The notes under the pieces were generated by a model. That model was not told the origin of the DNA. It saw only the letters and a list, made by a program, of their open reading frames with translations, and ran no database searches. From Cephalotus follicularis (taxonomy: Eukaryota; Streptophyta; Magnoliopsida; Oxalidales; Cephalotaceae): a stretch of 64,000 nt of DNA. The stretch is from NCBI GenBank assembly GCA_001972305.1, contig BDDD01001785.1, forward strand, positions 62,001 to 126,000, written 5' to 3'. The translations under genes and the position numbers were made by a program. Position 1 is the first letter of the stretch, and each line of letters starts with the position of its first letter. This document shows positions 59,297 to 64,000 of the stretch, piece by piece.

Positions 59297-61339
59297 CAGC
59301 CCCGACTCCAGATGGCATGAAGCATGTCAACAGTACATGTTACTTAGCATGGCAGCTAAGCAATCACAGTGAGTTCCCCGGCCAACTCCTGGCACCTAGG
59401 GTCAACCCGCCACTAGCCAACCATGGCAACTCTACCACGCATCTAGTACGACAACAGTAGCAAGCACAGTACAAGTCAAGCAAATTATAAAATGTAATTA
59501 CTTGATCATATATATATGTTCAATATATATAACAATCTGCTTTTGCAAGTCGTATAGAAAAGTTATAAACACTTGAAATAATACGTTTCCTTTATATAGG
59601 AAATCTCATAAACAGTTCACAAGCGTTGGAAATACTTGCCCAATTATTCGAAAATATACATTTAGTCAACATACATTTTCATACAAAGTAATGATTTATT
59701 TAAAATCATGCAAGTATTTCTAAAACACATTTAGAAATCAACCCCGTTTCAATAATCAGTGCAAGTAATAGTTCAAGATGCAATGCAAACATATGCTCCA
59801 ACGAATCTAGGCTTAATTCGAGGTTATCGTACGTTATCTGAGCGAAAATACTCAAAACAGTGTGTTAAAGCATCGACGTTTATCCTCAAGGCGTCGATGC
59901 TTATGTCGTCTAAGCTTCGACGCTCAACACTTACCGTCAGTGCTTTCCAGTAGCCTTTAGGCGTCGATGTTCAACTTGTATGCGTCGACGCTCAAGGTAT
60001 GTAACCCTGGCACCAGCGCTTTACTCTAGGCATCGACGCTTTAAGGTAGGAACCTTAAGCGTCGATGTGCAACACGTCCATACCCACACGAAAGAACCAT
60101 GGCATCGACGCTTTACCTTAGCGTCGACGTCTGATGCACATTCAGTAATAATTCCATGTTTTACAGTCAAAAGCGTTGACACTTACTTCGTGAGCGTCGA
60201 TGGTTTCTAGCCCAGAACTTCGTCTCTGTCGTTCAACATAAACCAGCAGGATTCAACCTCAACAACCATGTAATCCTGTTTGATATGTATCCAAGAAACA
60301 ACATGCATCAGCAGTTTAGATATCAAGCATGTCATAACATCAAACCAGGAATCAAATCAATTCAAGACAAGCATGCAAATCATGCAGTCCACTTAGAACA
60401 AAGCATTATCCTTGAACTAAAAGTAGTATATATATAATCCCCTACCTCTGGTTTCAAGTTAGAAACCGAATTTCCACCTCTTTAAGTCCGAAAATCCAGT
60501 AACTTGAGCTCCCAGGTTCAGTTTGGTCGCTCCCAGTTCAAGGCAACAGCTCCAACCCGTGTATACTCCAAGCTCCAGGCTTGGTCCAACAATGGTGGCT
60601 CAACAATGGAGGAAAATGGTTCTCTCCTCTCACTTTCTCTCTCAGGTTTCTTTGTTTCCCCTTCACTCTCTATGTTCTCTCTTCTTTTTCCAGGAATTCG
60701 GTTGTAGGGATGAAAGGAGAGAGTTTTCTGTAGATTAAAGTTTTGTCTCTCTCTCCATGCACGGCAGGTCTCCTTTTCTCTCACACCTTGTTGAATGGCG
60801 CACCAGGTGTCTTTCCATCCCTTTAGTAGCTGCCTCATGTAACCACCTGGCCTGTTCACTGTCTTAATGAAGTCCTCGTAAGTCAGGGTATCTCAATGCA
60901 TGCATAACACGTTATAAACTGCATGTGAAGGTGCCTGAAGAGTGGCATTTCCCCACCTCCATGCGACACGTTTTCTGTCTGTTTACAGGTGTCTGATATT
61001 CGACGCAAAGCATCAATGCTAATCTTTAAGCATTAGCGTTTAAGGCATTTGTCCTATTGGCATCGACTCTAATCACTTGCTTCAACGTTTTGCGCATTAA
61101 ACTTAAACGTGCATTTTTGCTGTCAAGGCGTCGATGCTTTCGCTTATCGCTTCGACACTGTGGTCCAATTTTTCAATATTTAAGCCAAGTAACCTTTTAA
61201 CATTCCTTCACTCACGTACCAACATTATAAATGGGAAAACATCATCAAAGTCGGGAATTCTGCCATTCTTATTAATTTCACACATGAAGTTACATCGGCA
61301 AATAAAATATTACATTGTGTGAAAATCCTGGGCGTTACA
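59297..61339 (-). repeat. 3' LTR of reversed Tekay element, inner part
   Basis: On the minus strand it starts at 61339 with TGTAACGCCCAGGATTTTCA, right after the element's purine tract (GTGAAGGAGGGATGGA, minus, 61355-61340). With 39311-39991 it forms an LTR of about 2.7 kb. It carries two palindrome clusters. The 113-codon minus frame 60859-60518 lies in the LTR and is not a recognised gene. Confidence 0.88.
59868..60205. repeat. GTCGAC palindrome cluster, reversed Tekay LTR
   Basis: About a dozen sites such as AAAGCATCGACG, AGGCGTCGATGC, GCTTCGACGCTC, TGCGTCGACGCTC, AGGCATCGACGCTTT and TAGCGTCGACGTC lie 15-35 bases apart. A second, smaller group lies at 61005-61155 (AAGCATCAATGC, AGGCGTCGATGCTTTC, GCTTCGACACT). 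Confidence 0.88.
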
Positions 61340-61386
61340 TCCATCCCTCCTTCACAGAAATTTCGCCCTCAAAATTTACAAAAGTA

Positions 61387-64000
61387 CTAGAACAAGTGAG
61401 GGTAACTCTCTCTCATCTCGTCTTCGCGTTCCCATTTCACTTCGTCCGGCCGGTGGAATTGCCATTGAACCTTTACCATTGAAATAGTTTGGTTACTTAG
61501 TGCCTGCGTCTTCCAATCTAGAATCCGCACTGGTAACTCCTAGCAAGATAGATCATCTCGCATAGAAACTGAGTCACGATCCAAGACATGTGTAGGATCT
61601 CGGATGTAGCCTCGCAACATCGAGACATGGAAGACATCATGAACACTCGAGAGTGCAGCAGGTAGGGCGAGTTGATATGCCACCTCCCCGACTCTCTCCA
61701 GAATCTCGAAGGGACCAATATAGCGTGGAGCTAACTTGCCCTTCTTCCAGAATCTTTGCACGCTCTTCCAAGGAGATACCTTCAAGAACACACGATCTCC
61801 AACATCGAAGGTCAACGGTCTTCTCTTGATACTGTCAACAAAGCTCTTCTGCCGGCTTTGTGCCGGAAGTAACTTCTCCTTGATAACCTTGACCTTCTTA
61901 GAAGTGTCCTCCACTAGATCCGACCCAAGCAATGGTCGCTGACCAACCTCATCCCAACAAATGGTTGATATACACTTAATTCCATACAGAGCCTCGTTTC
62001 CTGCCATACCGATACTGGAGTGATAGCTGTTGTTATATGAAAACTCTATCAGAGGAATGTGATCCTCCCAGGTACTAGCGAAGTCAATAATGCAAGCTAA
62101 GAGCATATCCTCCAAGATCTGGATGGTACCCTCTGACTACCCATCAGTCTACGGGTGGAAGGAGTGCTCAGGTTCAGCTTTGTCCCAAAAGCTGTCTGAA
62201 AACTCTTCCAGAAGTTGGAAGTGAAGATAAAATCTATGTCACAAACAATACTCATCGGAACAGTCATACAATCTCCTTACCATACAATCGAGCCAACTTG
62301 CTCGCTGAATTCGTGACATGAGTGGGTAGAAAATGAGCTGACTTCGTGAGTCTATCCATGATAACCCATACTGCATTGTGACGATGTCTAGTTAGTGGAA
62401 ATCCTGAAACAAAATTCATAGTTATGTGTTACCATTTCCACTCTTCCACTGGCAATGACTGCAACAATCCTGCTGGTCTCCGATGCTAGGCTTTGACTCT
62501 CTGACAAGTCAAACACTTCGCAACATACTCGGTAATCTCATGCTTCATACCTGACCTCTAGTAATTCCGCTTCATGTCATGGTACATCTTGGGGATACCA
62601 GGATGGATACTATACCGAGATTTATGAGCCACATAGAGTAACTCACTCTTCAACTCGTCACCATCAGGAAGGTAAACCCACCCTCGAAATCTTAGTATAC
62701 CGTCGGAGTGCATCTGAAAATCTAACTCTGGTCCCAGATTCTCTTGAATCTCCTGCAGTTCAGGATCATACAGATGAGCATCCTTATTCTTATTAAGCAA
62801 TGCTGGCTGTGCATGAAGTCTACCAACAAAAACTCCAGGTGATTGTGTGAATAGAGTCCATCTCTGGAGATCCTCCAACAGTTTCCAATGCGACACCATC
62901 GTACTGGCAATCATGGGCTTGTAACTCAAGGCATCAGTGACAAAGTTCGCTTTCCCAGGATGGTACTAGATACTGCAATCATAATCGTTAAAGAACTCCA
63001 CCCATCTCTGTTGTCTCATGTTCGGCTCATCCTGACAGAATATGTACTTCAAGGTCTTGTGATCAGTGAAGATCTCAAACTATGCCCCATACAGATAGTG
63101 CCTCCATTTCTGAAGAGCAAATATAATTGCTTCCAGTTAGAGATCATGCGTCGGGTAATTCTCTTCATATGGCTTCAACTTCCTTGAAGCATATGCAATC
63201 ACTCTGCCTCGTTGCATCAGTACGCAACCCAAACCTTTACCCGAAGCATCACTGTAAACCGCAAAACCCTCACTACTCTCGGATACTGCCAAGATAGGTG
63301 CAGAAACCAACTGATCCTTCATCTCTCGGAAGCAATTCTCACAATCCTCGTCCCAAATGAACAAAGTCTTCTTCTGGGTCAACTTCGTCAAAGGTACAAC
63401 AATCCTCGAAAAGTTCTAAATGAACCTCCGATAGTAACCTGCCAATCTGAGAAAGCTACGCACCTCAGTTACATTCCTCGGTTATGGCCAATCTCACACC
63501 ACCTCATTCTTTGGCGGGTCTACCGCCAAACCCTTTCCAGATATGATGTGGCCAAGAAAGATCACTTGGTTGAGACAAAACTCACATTCGCCGAACTTGG
63601 CATACAGTTGCTGCTCTTTGAGAACCTACAAAACTAGTCCCAGATGATAGGCATGCTCCTCCTCGTTCTTCAAGCACACTAGTATGTCATCAATGAATAC
63701 CACCACAAACTGATCCAGGTAGGGTAGGAAACATCATTCATCAGCGACATGAATGCTACCGGTGCGTTGGTGACACCAAACGGCATTAACAAGAACTCAT
63801 AGTGGCCAGAACTCATGCGGAAGGCAGTCTTCTCTACATCTCCTTCCCTCACCCTCAGCTGGTGATAAATCGACCTCAGATCGAGTTTGAAAAATACTCT
63901 CGACCCTTGTAGCTGATCAAACAAATCCTCAATGTGCAGAAGATGATACTTGTTCTTAATGGTGGCCTTATTCAACATCCGGTAGTTGATGCAAAGCCTC
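61387..64000 (-). pseudogene. Reversed Tekay-type pol: RT, RNase H, integrase, chromodomain
   Basis: Read right to left: RT from 63978 ([53 protein letters not shown]), a one-base loss near 63725, the intact catalytic [10 protein letters not shown] (Asp codons about 63685-63690), GYYRRFI, RNase H ([20 protein letters not shown], 63270-63210; YPTHDL), linker and zinc domain (YVAHKSRYSIHPGIPKMYHD, about 62620-62570; CLTCQRVKA), core ([12 protein letters not shown]), then the 191-codon frame 62115-61540 (HIPLIEFSYNNSYHSSIGMA, DRVFLKVSPW, RYIGPFEILERVGEVAYQLA) and, after a stop, a chromodomain (VKVQWQFHRPDEVKWERE) ending at 61387. The gag and 5' LTR lie beyond the window. Scattered stops make it inactive. 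Confidence 0.92.

Noticed and set aside
60518-60859. Minus-strand 113-codon open frame
   Set aside because: It lies inside the LTR of the reversed Tekay element and contains no known motif.
1440-61155. CRISPR-like array
   Set aside because: Palindromic sites recur at short spacing, but repeats are degenerate, spacers are not uniform and the DNA is a plant transposon context.

Overview
This 64 kb window looks like repeat-rich intergenic DNA of a flowering plant. The evidence is plant-type LTR retrotransposons (Ty1/copia; Ty3/gypsy of the Athila, Tat and Tekay/Del chromovirus types), initiator-Met and Asp tRNA primer sites, and a complete CACTA (En/Spm) DNA transposon with plant-specific TNP2 and Transposase_24 genes. 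The species cannot be told from this. I found no host gene, rRNA, tRNA or CRISPR array. Nearly all coding sequence is decayed transposon protein with stops and frameshifts.

Left part (1 to about 16.1 kb): a graveyard of fragments. Two related Ty1/copia elements lie head to tail (A, 2083-5403; B, 7539-10940). A is cut within its RNase H by another LTR and primer site (5404-6177). Downstream lie a copia-type 3' LTR fragment, a reversed Athila LTR fragment, the integrase end of a chromovirus, a second copia-type LTR copy and a reversed chromovirus LTR.

Right part (about 16.16 kb to the end): one ancient Tat-type element, visible only as a gag tail (16165-16490), a linker (19372-19507) and a protease (38921-39310), was the target of successive insertions. 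Exact or near-exact target duplications let the order be read. (1) A 2.9 kb solo LTR at 16491-19371 (TCCAC/TTCAC). (2) An Athila element at 19508-38920 (ATACG), which received a Tekay chromovirus at 26941-36499 (AAACC), which received a 479 bp solo LTR at 31331-31809 (GCACC). (3) A reversed Tekay element starting at 39311 and running off the window; its 3' LTR received another chromovirus at 39992-59291 (TACTT), whose pol gene received a CACTA transposon at 45027-54487 (GGA). These are two Russian-doll chains inside one host element.

The most unusual signal is not a gene. Clusters of CpG-rich palindromes built on AAAGCG..CGCTTT arms with a GTCGAC-like core recur in the LTRs or leaders of both Ty3/gypsy and Ty1/copia elements. 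The 2.9 kb solo LTR carries an independent version, with cores such as CAGTCGACTG and arms that differ from site to site yet stay symmetric. The shared dyad symmetry suggests a common selected property (protein binding, RNA hairpin or methylation target) or exchange of LTR cassettes.
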